Below, one piece after another: positions 1 to 6,208 of a stretch of DNA of 8,929 nt. The position numbers and the translations under genes were made by a program. The DNA is from Candidatus Kapaibacterium sp. (lineage in GTDB: Bacteria > Bacteroidota > Ignavibacteria > Kapaibacteriales > UBA2268). The notes under the pieces are model-generated. The model searched no databases, was not told the origin of the DNA, and worked only from the letters and a program-made list of their open reading frames with translations. The first letter of the stretch is position 1. Each line of letters opens with the position of its first letter. The stretch spans positions 1 to 8,929 of the forward strand of contig JAUQWR010000116.1 in NCBI GenBank assembly GCA_030835065.1, given 5' to 3'.

Positions 1-60
1 ACTTTAAAAAAAATTAAAAATTATATTATTGTTTTTCTAAGTTCAAATTTTAATGTTTTT

Positions 61-80
61 GGGGCTGCAATTGCAGCCCC
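61..80. repeat. Perfect 20-bp GC-rich palindrome downstream of the CoA-transferase gene
   Basis: GGGGCTGCAATTGCAGCCCC is its own reverse complement and would fold into an 8-bp GC-rich hairpin with an AATT loop. It lies 10 bp beyond the stop codon of the CoA-transferase gene, so it is probably the 3' end structure of that operon. It lacks the U-tract of a classical intrinsic terminator: leaving the gene on the minus strand, the hairpin is followed by AAAAACATT. On the plus strand it is preceded by TTTTT and followed by AGATATAT. A hairpin stabilising the 3' end, a U-less terminator or a protein-binding site are all possible. The remaining bases 1-60 are AT-rich and hold no gene that I can see. 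Confidence 0.6.
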
Positions 81-89
81 AGATATATA

Positions 90-1283
90 TTAAATTACCT
101 TTTTAGCTCTAAATTCTTCAATTTGATTTTCGGTGTAACCAATTGACTTTAGTATTTCTTCGCTGTGTTGCGAAAGTGTTGGTGGAGGAGTTTCTGCTAA
201 TGCAGGAGTTTTATCAAACTTGGCTGTCATATTGAATAGCTTGACTTTGCCAATACCATCCACTTCCAATTCAGAAAAAGTATTTCTATGTTCTATTTGA
301 TCTTGCATAAGAGCAGATTCCAAACTTAGAATTTCGCCTGAAGGAACACCCGCTTTGTTAAGTGCTTCGGTCCAATAAGCTGTAGTATTCTCTTTGAGTT
401 TAATTTCGAGCAAAGGAGTAAGTTCAAATCTATTAGCTTTTCGAGCATCACGTTCTTTAAATCTAGGATCTTCTTTTAATTCAGGTGCTCCGAGTAAGTC
501 TGCAACAGCTTCCCACTGCTCTTGTTTATTAGCAGCAATATTGATATAGCCATCTTTAGTGACAAAAGTGCCTGAAGGAGCAGCAGTAAAATTATCATTT
601 CCCAGCAGCTGCGGCTCTTGTCCGCCAAGCATAAGATTGGCAACCACCCAGCCCATAAAAGGCATAACTGAATCCAGCAGAGATACATCAATAAATTGTC
701 CTACTCCGGTTTTTTCTCTGTAATAGAGGGCAGACATAACTGCAAAAGCACCATTAATACCGCCAATTGTATCGCAAACAGGGAAACCACATCTAAGAGG
801 ATTGAGTCTTTCGTCGCCATTGATAGCCATCACACCGCTCAATCCTTGAATAATCTGATCATAAGCCGGCTTGAAAGCATCCGGACCAGTCTGTCCAAAT
901 CCTGAAATAGCCAGATATACAATTTTGGGATTAATTTCGCTAAGTTTCTTATAACCAACACCGAGCCTATCCATAACACCTGGTCGGAAATTTTCGACAA
1001 CAACATCAGATTGTGCAGCCAACTTCAAGAAAATTTCTTTGGCATCACTTTCTTTCAGATTAAGAGTCAAAGATTTTTTGTTTGCATTTTGAGCTAAAAA
1101 GCTAGTTCCCATCAATTTTTTATTATATTCAGGCACACAACCGAGTTTTCTGGCTAAATCGCCTCCATCAGGATTTTCAATTTTAATAACTTCGGCACCC
1201 AGCAAAGCTAAATGCAAAGTTGCAAAAGGACCTGAAAGTACATTAGTAAGGTCTAATACTCTAATTCCATCTAACAATTTCAT
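90..1283 (-). CDS. Family III CoA-transferase (CaiB/BaiF, formyl-CoA transferase-like)
   Basis: A 397-residue protein, the normal length for family III CoA-transferases. These are cytoplasmic interlocked dimers that move CoA from a donor thioester (often succinyl-CoA) to a carboxylic acid through an aspartyl-CoA thioester. Seen: the N-terminal family opening (LLDGIRVLDLTNVLSGP, residues 3-19), AEVIKIENP at 30-38, the hallmark VVVENFRPGVMDRLG at 94-108, the segment with the likely catalytic Asp171 (CDTIGGINGA), and the tGxGqxidvsLLDS element at 192-205. The ATG is supported by GAGGAG six bases upstream. The gene is second in an operon with the HMG-CoA-lyase-like gene, only 10 bp after its stop, so the two probably act on the same acid. 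The acceptor cannot be read from sequence. The human family member SUGCT uses glutarate and 3-hydroxy-3-methylglutarate, which makes the latter an attractive inference here. Other acceptors (carnitine, oxalate, mesaconate or 2-methylacyl types) cannot be excluded. Confidence 0.93.
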   Translation of the reverse strand: MKLLDGIRVLDLTNVLSGPFATLHLALLGAEVIKIENPDGGDLARKLGCVPEYNKKLMGTSFLAQNANKKSLTLNLKESDAKEIFLKLAAQSDVVVENFRPGVMDRLGVGYKKLSEINPKIVYLAISGFGQTGPDAFKPAYDQIIQGLSGVMAINGDERLNPLRCGFPVCDTIGGINGAFAVMSALYYREKTGVGQFIDVSLLDSVMPFMGWVVANLMLGGQEPQLLGNDNFTAAPSGTFVTKDGYINIAANKQEQWEAVADLLGAPELKEDPRFKERDARKANRFELTPLLEIKLKENTTAYWTEALNKAGVPSGEILSLESALMQDQIEHRNTFSELEVDGIGKVKLFNMTAKFDKTPALAETPPPTLSQHSEEILKSIGYTENQIEEFRAKKVI

Positions 1284-1289
1284 ATAATT

Positions 1290-1295
1290 CTCCTC
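1290..1295 (-). promoter_or_regulatory. Shine-Dalgarno site (GAGGAG) overlapping the upstream stop codon
   Basis: GAGGAG on the minus strand lies six bases before the CoA-transferase ATG. Its first two bases are the last two of the TGA stop (1296-1294) of the lyase gene. Ribosomes finishing the lyase therefore sit over the next initiation site, which indicates translational coupling and fixes the start at 1283. Confidence 0.75.
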
Positions 1296-2199
1296 AATAT
1301 TTAATATTCCCGGTTTTGTAGATATATCCGGGAAGCTCTTTTTCGAAATGTTGTGAAACTTCTGAAGCTAAATCGATAAGAATATCTAAATTAATATCAT
1401 TACGCAAAGAATTTCTATGCCAATAAGCTACAACATCTTCAGTTGATACATTTCCAGCGGCTTTTTTGGTAAAAGGACATCCTCCTAATCCACCAAAAGC
1501 TGCTTCGAAATATTTTACACCCGAAAGCATAGCCGAGAAAATATTAGCCATACCTAGTCCATAAGTATTATGAAAATGGCATGCTAGCTGTGCATCAGGA
1601 ATCATATCAAGAATTCGTTTATATAATCTGGATACTTGCTCAGGAAATGCATGCCCAGCTGTATCAGCAAGGCTAATTTGCTTCAAGCCTGCATCTGCAA
1701 ATCTCGAAACAATAGAAATTACTTTAGATTCATCGATTTTTCCTTCAAATCCGCAGCCAAATGCAGATTGGACAGAAACTTGAACTGGCTTACCTTCTTG
1801 CAAGGCAGATTTTGCCATATTAATTATTCTATCACTAGCTTCTGCTACGGTCATTCCTGTATTTTTCATACTATGAGTTTCGCTTGCAGAAATACCCATA
1901 CAAATCAAATCTACACCTACGTTCATTGCTCTTTCCAATCCCTTCTCGTTTAAAACCAAACCGGACAAAATAGTATTAGGATTGGGGAGAGGATTGGATT
2001 TAAAATACTTAAATAATTCGTCTGTGTCTGCCATTTGTGGTACTTTGCTAGGATTGACAAACGAGCCTAATTGAATAATATCAACAGCAGATTCCGATAA
2101 TTTTTTTGTCCATTCTATCTTTTTTTCGATCGGAACGAGAGTTTTTTCGACTTGTAGCCCATCTCTCATGCCTACTTCATGAAGTATAAGTTTTTTCAT
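1294..2199 (-). CDS. Hydroxymethylglutaryl-CoA lyase family protein
   Basis: A 301-residue TIM-barrel enzyme of the HMG-CoA lyase branch of the DRE-TIM (HMGL-like) superfamily, which cleaves 3-hydroxy-3-methylglutaryl-CoA to acetyl-CoA and acetoacetate with a divalent metal. Seen, numbered from the ATG: EVGMRDGLQ at 8-16 with catalytic Arg12 and metal ligand Asp13; the pair His208/His210 in CHFHNTYG; and the signature loop GGLGGCPF with Cys241, followed nine residues later by Asn250 in AAGN. The Cys-Asn spacing and the Arg-Asp, His-x-His set match the human enzyme. The frame opens at GTG 2205, but ATG 2199 (MKKLILHEVG) gives a normal N-terminus; neither start has a Shine-Dalgarno, so 2205 remains possible. 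It is the first gene of an operon with the CoA-transferase. The terminator at 2291-2345 separates it from the gene upstream, so its promoter should lie at about 2206-2290, where I find no convincing match. Lyases for related acyl-CoAs exist, so the exact substrate is inferred. Confidence 0.9.
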   Translation of the reverse strand: MKKLILHEVGMRDGLQVEKTLVPIEKKIEWTKKLSESAVDIIQLGSFVNPSKVPQMADTDELFKYFKSNPLPNPNTILSGLVLNEKGLERAMNVGVDLICMGISASETHSMKNTGMTVAEASDRIINMAKSALQEGKPVQVSVQSAFGCGFEGKIDESKVISIVSRFADAGLKQISLADTAGHAFPEQVSRLYKRILDMIPDAQLACHFHNTYGLGMANIFSAMLSGVKYFEAAFGGLGGCPFTKKAAGNVSTEDVVAYWHRNSLRNDINLDILIDLASEVSQHFEKELPGYIYKTGNIKY

Positions 2200-2290
2200 A
2201 TTCACAAATATTAGTTTATATTTTCAACAATTATTTACAAAAGATTAAATTAAAAAAATATTTCTCAATATCCAATGAAATTGATTAATG

Positions 2291-2345
2291 AAAATAAAAA
2301 ATGGCTTTAATAAATCGACTTATTTGTGCGATAAATTAAAGCCAT
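2291..2345 (-). terminator. Intrinsic terminator of the T9SS-cargo gene
   Basis: On the minus strand ATGGCTTTAAT (2345-2335) pairs perfectly with ATTAAAGCCAT (2311-2301). An inner 4-bp extension (ATCG/CGAT) follows after a 2x2 A/A internal loop, leaving an 11-nt loop. The stem is followed directly by TTTTTATTTT (2300-2291). It starts about 50 bp after the stop of the gene ending at 2397. The U-tract gives it a clear direction, and it insulates the downstream HMG-CoA lyase operon. Confidence 0.8.
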
Positions 2346-2363
2346 ATTCAGAATAAGATTTAT

Positions 2364-2383
2364 GTTCTTAATTAATTAAGAAC
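2364..2383. repeat. Perfect 20-bp AT-rich palindrome in the 3' region of the T9SS-cargo gene
   Basis: GTTCTTAATTAATTAAGAAC is fully self-complementary. It lies between the stop codon at 2397 and the terminator hairpin at 2301-2345, so the mRNA would end in two hairpins. It has no U-tract of its own. It may be an RNA-stabilising stem or a binding site for a dimeric protein. In sequence this AT-rich, chance explains some of the symmetry, though 20 perfect bases including GTTC/GAAC ends is more than usual. Confidence 0.5.
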
Positions 2384-2396
2384 GATATTTTTCATT

Positions 2397-3239
2397 TTAG
2401 CGAACTACAGTAACTCTCGAATTGAAAGTTTTGCCAGCATTATTAATTAAAATGCTATAAACACCGTTAGGCAAATCATTTACATTAAGTAATAATTTGT
2501 CGCCAAAATTGCTTTTATCAGATTTTACAATATTGCCAACTTCATTGTAGATATAATATTCTGTTTCGCCTTGTTCAGGAAGCTCGATTGAGAGCATATC
2601 TTTTGCAGGATTAGGAACAGCAGCCAACATTTTGCTTACTGCATCTTGAATAGATGTCATCATAAAAGTACATTCAATTTGATCTGCAGATGTAGCATTA
2701 TATAGACATCCACCAACAGTTTCTTCAGAAACCATAGCCGAAGTCATCCATACTTCAGTATTAAATTGAGGATGGTAGAGCAAGCCCATAATAACCATCT
2801 GGAATTTGTCATCATTATCATTAATGAATTTAACAAATTGCTCATTTTCTTTGATTTTTACAGCAACTTCTGTCGAATTAACCCAAGTTTCGCCTAAAGA
2901 TTGCATTCCTACAGTACTTTCTGTTGAAGCATCAACATCTTGATGAGAAATATTACCTAGAATACTCATTAAGAGAAGACCTTTAGGAATAGTGTCTGTT
3001 TCGTCATTTGATTTGGCAGTAGCCACCCAAATTTTGCCTTTGCCGGCCAAAAGATCAACTTCTGCCATAGGTATTTGAGAATTCTGGATAGCCATCAAAG
3101 AAGTCAATTTATATCCATCTAATAAATTTTTTGTTTTTATATAATTATAAGCATCTTTTGCAGTGAAAAAAGAAAGTTGAGCAGAAGAGCTTGAAACAAA
3201 AACAACAAAAGCAGCTAAAACAAGAAATAATTTTTTCAT
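2397..3239 (-). CDS. Secreted protein with type IX secretion (Por) C-terminal sorting domain
   Basis: A 280-residue exported protein with three parts. Residues 1-20 are a Sec signal peptide (KK, hydrophobic core, cleavage after SSSSA before Gln21). Residues 21 to about 200 form a body I do not recognise, with Cys178 and Cys190 that could form a disulfide after export. Residues about 205-280 are a T9SS type A sorting domain: the PNPAKD turn (209-214), a run of beta strands, LPNGVY (256-261) and a strand ending RVTVVR at the C-terminus. In this family the sorting domain directs passage through the outer membrane and is usually removed as the protein is released or anchored to A-LPS. The ATG is preceded by AGGGG eight bases upstream. 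The gene is monocistronic, divergent from kbl, and has its own terminator. The body shows no catalytic motif that I can identify, so the function is unknown. Confidence 0.88.
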   Translation of the reverse strand: MKKLFLVLAAFVVFVSSSSAQLSFFTAKDAYNYIKTKNLLDGYKLTSLMAIQNSQIPMAEVDLLAGKGKIWVATAKSNDETDTIPKGLLLMSILGNISHQDVDASTESTVGMQSLGETWVNSTEVAVKIKENEQFVKFINDNDDKFQMVIMGLLYHPQFNTEVWMTSAMVSEETVGGCLYNATSADQIECTFMMTSIQDAVSKMLAAVPNPAKDMLSIELPEQGETEYYIYNEVGNIVKSDKSNFGDKLLLNVNDLPNGVYSILINNAGKTFNSRVTVVR

Positions 3240-3330
3240 TTGTAAACCCCTAATAAAAATTAAAAAACTTTTTAGTGAATTACGAAGTGATATGACATTT
3301 GTTTCAAAATTTTAGAATAGATTAAAATTT

Positions 3331-3359
3331 TTGAGAAACTTCAATCAATATTTTATAAT
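3331..3359 (+). promoter_or_regulatory. Sigma70-like promoter of kbl
   Basis: TTGAGA (3331-3336, one mismatch to TTGACA) and TATAAT (3354-3359, perfect) are separated by exactly 17 bp. Transcription would start near 3366, leaving a leader of about 29 nt that holds GGAG at 3386-3389, five bases before the ATG at 3395. This resembles the general bacterial consensus more than the TTTG/TAnnTTTG promoter of Bacteroidia. It lies in the region shared with the divergent T9SS-cargo gene. Confidence 0.6.
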
Positions 3360-3394
3360 TTGCATTTTTAATTATTACCAATTTTGGAGCACTT

Positions 3395-4639
3395 ATGTAC
3401 GGCAAAATGAAAGATTTTTTAGCTTCGGAGTTGAAATCTCTCGAAGAACAAAAGTTATATAAGCATGAAAGAATAATCGAAAGCGCTCAAGGTGCTGAAA
3501 TTATAGTAAAAGGCAAAAAAGTTCTTAATTTTTGTGCAAATAACTATTTAGGTTTGTCATCACATCCGGAATTAATCAAAGCAGCTCATGAATCAATCGA
3601 AGATAGAGGCTATGGTCTTAGCTCAGTTAGATTTATCTGCGGCACTCAAGATATACATAAAACTTTAGAACAAAAAGTTTCTGAGTTTTTAGGTACTGAA
3701 GATACAATATTGTTTTCATCTTGCTTTGATGCAAATGGTGCAGTATTTGAGCCTTTGTTTTTAGCTGAAGATGCAATTATCACAGATGCATTAAATCATG
3801 CTTCTATTATTGATGGTATTCGTTTGGCAAAAGCACAACGTTGGATATACAAACATGGCGACATGAGAGATGTTGAAGAAGAAGATCAGGCAACTGGCAA
3901 AATGGCAAAAGGTTTGGAAAGATGCTTGAAAGAAGCTAAAGAAGCAGGTTGTAGATTTATCGTTATTGCTACTGATTCTGTATTTTCTATGGATGGCGAT
4001 ATTGCAAAATTAGATGAGATTTGCGATTTAGCTGAAAAATATGAAGCTTTGGTAATGATTGACGAAAGCCATTCTTCAGGTTTTATGGGCAAAACTGGCC
4101 GTGGAGTGCACGAGCATTTCAATGTAATGAATAGAATTGATATTATTACTACAACATTTGGTAAAGCTCTTGGCGGTGCTTCTGGTGGTTGTATTTCAGG
4201 CAGAAAAGAAATAGTTGAATGGATGAGAAATAAAGCTCGCCCATATCTATTCTCTAATACAATTGCTCCTGCTGTTGCTGGTGCTACAATTAAAGCTATC
4301 GATTTGCTTAGCTCTTCTACTTATCTTAGAGATAAACTCGAAGAAAATACAAAAAGATTCCGCAAAGAAATGACTGAAGCCGGCTTTGATATTATGCCCG
4401 GTATTCACCCAATCACTCCTATTATGTTTGGTAAATATCCTAATTGCTCACAATTGGCAGTCGATTTTGCTAATAGAATGTTGGAAGAAGGAATTTACGT
4501 TACTGCTTTCTCATTCCCTGTTGTGCCTAGAGGCAAAGATAGAATCAGAGTTCAAATTTCTGCTGCTCACGAAACAGAACATTTGGATAAGGCTATTGCA
4601 TCCTTTATCAAAGTTGGTAAAGAATTGAATATAATATAA
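3395..4639 (+). CDS. kbl: Glycine C-acetyltransferase (2-amino-3-ketobutyrate CoA ligase)
   Basis: A 414-residue PLP enzyme of the alpha-oxoamine synthase family (fold type I). It converts 2-amino-3-oxobutyrate and CoA to glycine and acetyl-CoA, the second step of threonine breakdown after threonine dehydrogenase. Seen: FCANNYLGLSSHP (46-58), SVRFICGTQDIHK (77-89), SSCFDANG (108-115), NHASIIDG with the PLP-stacking His136 (134-141), FSMDGD (197-202), IDESHSSG with Asp223 and His226, TTTFGKALGGASGG with the PLP-binding Lys257, and RPYLFSN (282-288). Overall similarity separates it from BioF. The start is supported by GGAG five bases upstream and by the MYGKMK N-terminus typical of Bacteroidota. 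It is about 16 residues longer than E. coli Kbl, mainly from an insertion at about 161-174. No tdh gene is in the window; it stands alone between its own promoter and terminator. Confidence 0.96.
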   Translation: MYGKMKDFLASELKSLEEQKLYKHERIIESAQGAEIIVKGKKVLNFCANNYLGLSSHPELIKAAHESIEDRGYGLSSVRFICGTQDIHKTLEQKVSEFLGTEDTILFSSCFDANGAVFEPLFLAEDAIITDALNHASIIDGIRLAKAQRWIYKHGDMRDVEEEDQATGKMAKGLERCLKEAKEAGCRFIVIATDSVFSMDGDIAKLDEICDLAEKYEALVMIDESHSSGFMGKTGRGVHEHFNVMNRIDIITTTFGKALGGASGGCISGRKEIVEWMRNKARPYLFSNTIAPAVAGATIKAIDLLSSSTYLRDKLEENTKRFRKEMTEAGFDIMPGIHPITPIMFGKYPNCSQLAVDFANRMLEEGIYVTAFSFPVVPRGKDRIRVQISAAHETEHLDKAIASFIKVGKELNII

Positions 4640-4646
4640 AAAAATT

Positions 4647-4691
4647 GGGCTGTCTCAAAGATATTTTTAATTATTTGAGACAGTCCTTTTT
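4647..4691 (+). terminator. Intrinsic terminator of kbl
   Basis: GGGCTGTCTCAAA (4647-4659) pairs with TTTGAGACAGTCC (4674-4686) in a 13-bp stem with one G-U pair and a 14-nt AT-rich loop. TTTTT follows at 4687-4691, with another T6 run at 4694-4699. It begins eight bases after the kbl stop. The next gene in the same direction starts only 15 bp after the first U-tract, so it may also act as an attenuator for that gene. Confidence 0.9.
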
Positions 4692-4705
4692 GATTTTTTG
4701 AGAAA

Positions 4706-5404
4706 ATGATTATGATTAAAAAAATAATACTAATTTTTGTTTTTCTAATTCTTAGCATTAAAGAAATCATAGCTGGATATCCTATTGGAGATAAATGGTA
4801 TGAAAATCCACTTGGTTTTGAACCAATTAAATTACATACATCGATGGGATTGATTGTACCATCTGCTATTGCTGGTGCTTGTCTATTATTTACAGAAAAA
4901 GATAGTACACTGCAAAATAAAATTTCAATTTATAACGAAAATGGTTTTTCATGGGGGTATAAGTATCCTCATACCTTTATATCTCAAACAAATACAGGCT
5001 TCGATTATATGTTACGAAAGTGGATGTCTGTTGGTGCTGAATTTGATTTGTATTTTGCAAAAGATGGGTATAATGATACCCAAGGTATTGCAATAAGACC
5101 ATTTGCAAGGTTCTATGCAATAAATCAAGATAAATTTAAAATTTATTTTGAATCTGGTGGTGGTTTAGTATATTTTTTTAATTATTTTCCAAAACCATCT
5201 AAAGAAGACAATAGGAAAGGAACATATTTAAATGGTACAACAAAATATGGAATAGGTGCAATAATATCCATTTCAAAGAGCAATTCCATTATTTTTGGTA
5301 TTAGACATTTACATATTTCAAATGGAAATACAAAAGGAGTTGAAAGGAATCCTTCTCATGACAGTAATGGTTTTTTTGTTGGTTTTCAATATTCAATATT
5401 TTAA
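4706..5404 (+). CDS. PagL-like outer-membrane beta-barrel (acyloxyacyl hydrolase / lipid A 3-O-deacylase family)
   Basis: A 232-residue protein with a signal peptide (KK, hydrophobic to about residue 23, likely cleavage at IIA before Gly24), alternating amphipathic strands and a C-terminal Phe, as in outer-membrane barrels. Near the C-terminus GIRHLHISNGN (198-208) carries the His-x-Ser-Asn core of the PagL family (here His203 and Ser205). Those enzymes remove the 3-O acyl chain from lipid A at the outer-membrane surface. The third catalytic residue, a Glu about 12 residues after the Ser in Pseudomonas PagL, is not obvious: Glu213 comes early, and the later NPSHDSNG stretch (215-222) has no Glu. 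Activity is therefore uncertain. The start could also be ATG 4712 (MIKKIILIF); a weak GAGAAA precedes both. It follows the kbl terminator closely, and I find no complete promoter in the 15-60 bp before it. Confidence 0.72.
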   Translation: MIMIKKIILIFVFLILSIKEIIAGYPIGDKWYENPLGFEPIKLHTSMGLIVPSAIAGACLLFTEKDSTLQNKISIYNENGFSWGYKYPHTFISQTNTGFDYMLRKWMSVGAEFDLYFAKDGYNDTQGIAIRPFARFYAINQDKFKIYFESGGGLVYFFNYFPKPSKEDNRKGTYLNGTTKYGIGAIISISKSNSIIFGIRHLHISNGNTKGVERNPSHDSNGFFVGFQYSIF

Positions 5405-5474
5405 TATTAAATAAATTATTCATATATAGTATATGCTTTTAATTATTGTAAGTATAGGTTATTATGAAGTATTT

Positions 5475-6140
5475 TTATTTTATATGAACCGGCTCACCCA
5501 AAAATTTAGGTTTTGCGCTAGTAAATAAATCCCAAAATACTTTTACTCTTGCAAATTTTTCTCTAACTTTAGTCTTGAATGTTGAATACTGCACAACATC
5601 CTTTGCATTAAATCCAACAACATCCAAACCTAATTTCTTAGCAATATAAATAGCTCTTTCGTTATGGAATTTTTGAGAAATTACAGTAAATTTGGATTGG
5701 CCAAATACTTTATAGGCTCTAATCATAGAGTCGTAGGTTCTGAAACCTGCATAATCCAAATAAATCACTGAATCAGGAATCCCACCGGCAATAAGATCAT
5801 TTTTTATATTATTAGGTTCATTATAAGTCTTTTTTCTATTATCACCACTTACTAATACAGCTTTAATTTTTCCTTTTTTAAATAATTCTATAGCTGCATC
5901 AATTCTATATTTATAAAAGAAATTGGTGCGATTGCGTGCAATGTATTTCGAGGTACCAAGCAATAAACCTACTTTATTGGATTTTATTGAATCTGAATCC
6001 GAATACAACAGACCCTTCGCAGATTTTTCGATAGTATTATCTGCATATACTATTGCAATAATAGATAATATTATTAAAACTATGCTCAGGAAACTTAATA
6101 TTTTAAAATATTTATATATTTTCTTTTTAAATTTTTTCAT
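5475..6140 (-). CDS. sanA: SanA/ElyC/YdcF (DUF218) family envelope protein
   Basis: A 221-residue protein starting at ATG 6140. A lysine-rich N-terminus (KKFKKKIYKYFK) is followed by one hydrophobic segment (about 14-33), so it is an inner-membrane-anchored protein with a periplasmic domain. That domain matches E. coli SanA over its length: LGTSKYIARNR (61-71), YKYRIDAAIELFKKGKI (76-92), VSGDNRKKTYNEP (97-109), LDYAGFRTYDSMIRA (128-142), SQKFHNERAIYIA (155-167) and FLGEP near the end. SanA is linked to envelope integrity and vancomycin exclusion at high temperature in E. coli, but its reaction is not established. The frame can be extended to TTG 6149, but ATG 6140 gives the better N-terminus; no clear Shine-Dalgarno decides. 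It is divergent from the lipoprotein gene, with about 68 bp between starts, and convergent with the PagL-like gene. Confidence 0.9.
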   Translation of the reverse strand: MKKFKKKIYKYFKILSFLSIVLIILSIIAIVYADNTIEKSAKGLLYSDSDSIKSNKVGLLLGTSKYIARNRTNFFYKYRIDAAIELFKKGKIKAVLVSGDNRKKTYNEPNNIKNDLIAGGIPDSVIYLDYAGFRTYDSMIRAYKVFGQSKFTVISQKFHNERAIYIAKKLGLDVVGFNAKDVVQYSTFKTKVREKFARVKVFWDLFTSAKPKFLGEPVHIK

Positions 6141-6208
6141 TTTATGCAACCATTCTTAATTTGAAGTGTAATTTACTATGAGGTTAAAAAATAAACAAAG
6201 GAAAAATT

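Noticed and set aside
476..905. Open frames of about 70 codons on both strands inside the CoA-transferase gene
   Set aside because: They overlap a well-supported gene entirely, lack ribosome-binding sites, and their products show no family-like motifs.
1636..1953. 105-codon plus-strand frame opposite the HMG-CoA lyase gene
   Set aside because: It is antisense to conserved catalytic sequence and its product is Cys/Ser-rich with no motif, a typical mirror of the real coding frame.
3886..4122. 78-codon minus-strand frame inside kbl
   Set aside because: Antisense shadow of a strongly conserved enzyme; no start signal or recognisable domain.
4567..4770. 67-codon minus-strand frame spanning the kbl end and the terminator
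   Set aside because: It crosses a terminator hairpin and two real genes on the other strand, and has no plausible product.
5421..5440. CATATA-TAG-TATATG dyad followed by CTTTT after the PagL-like gene
   Set aside because: A six-pair, nearly all-AT stem is too weak to call a terminator; such dyads arise often by chance in this composition.
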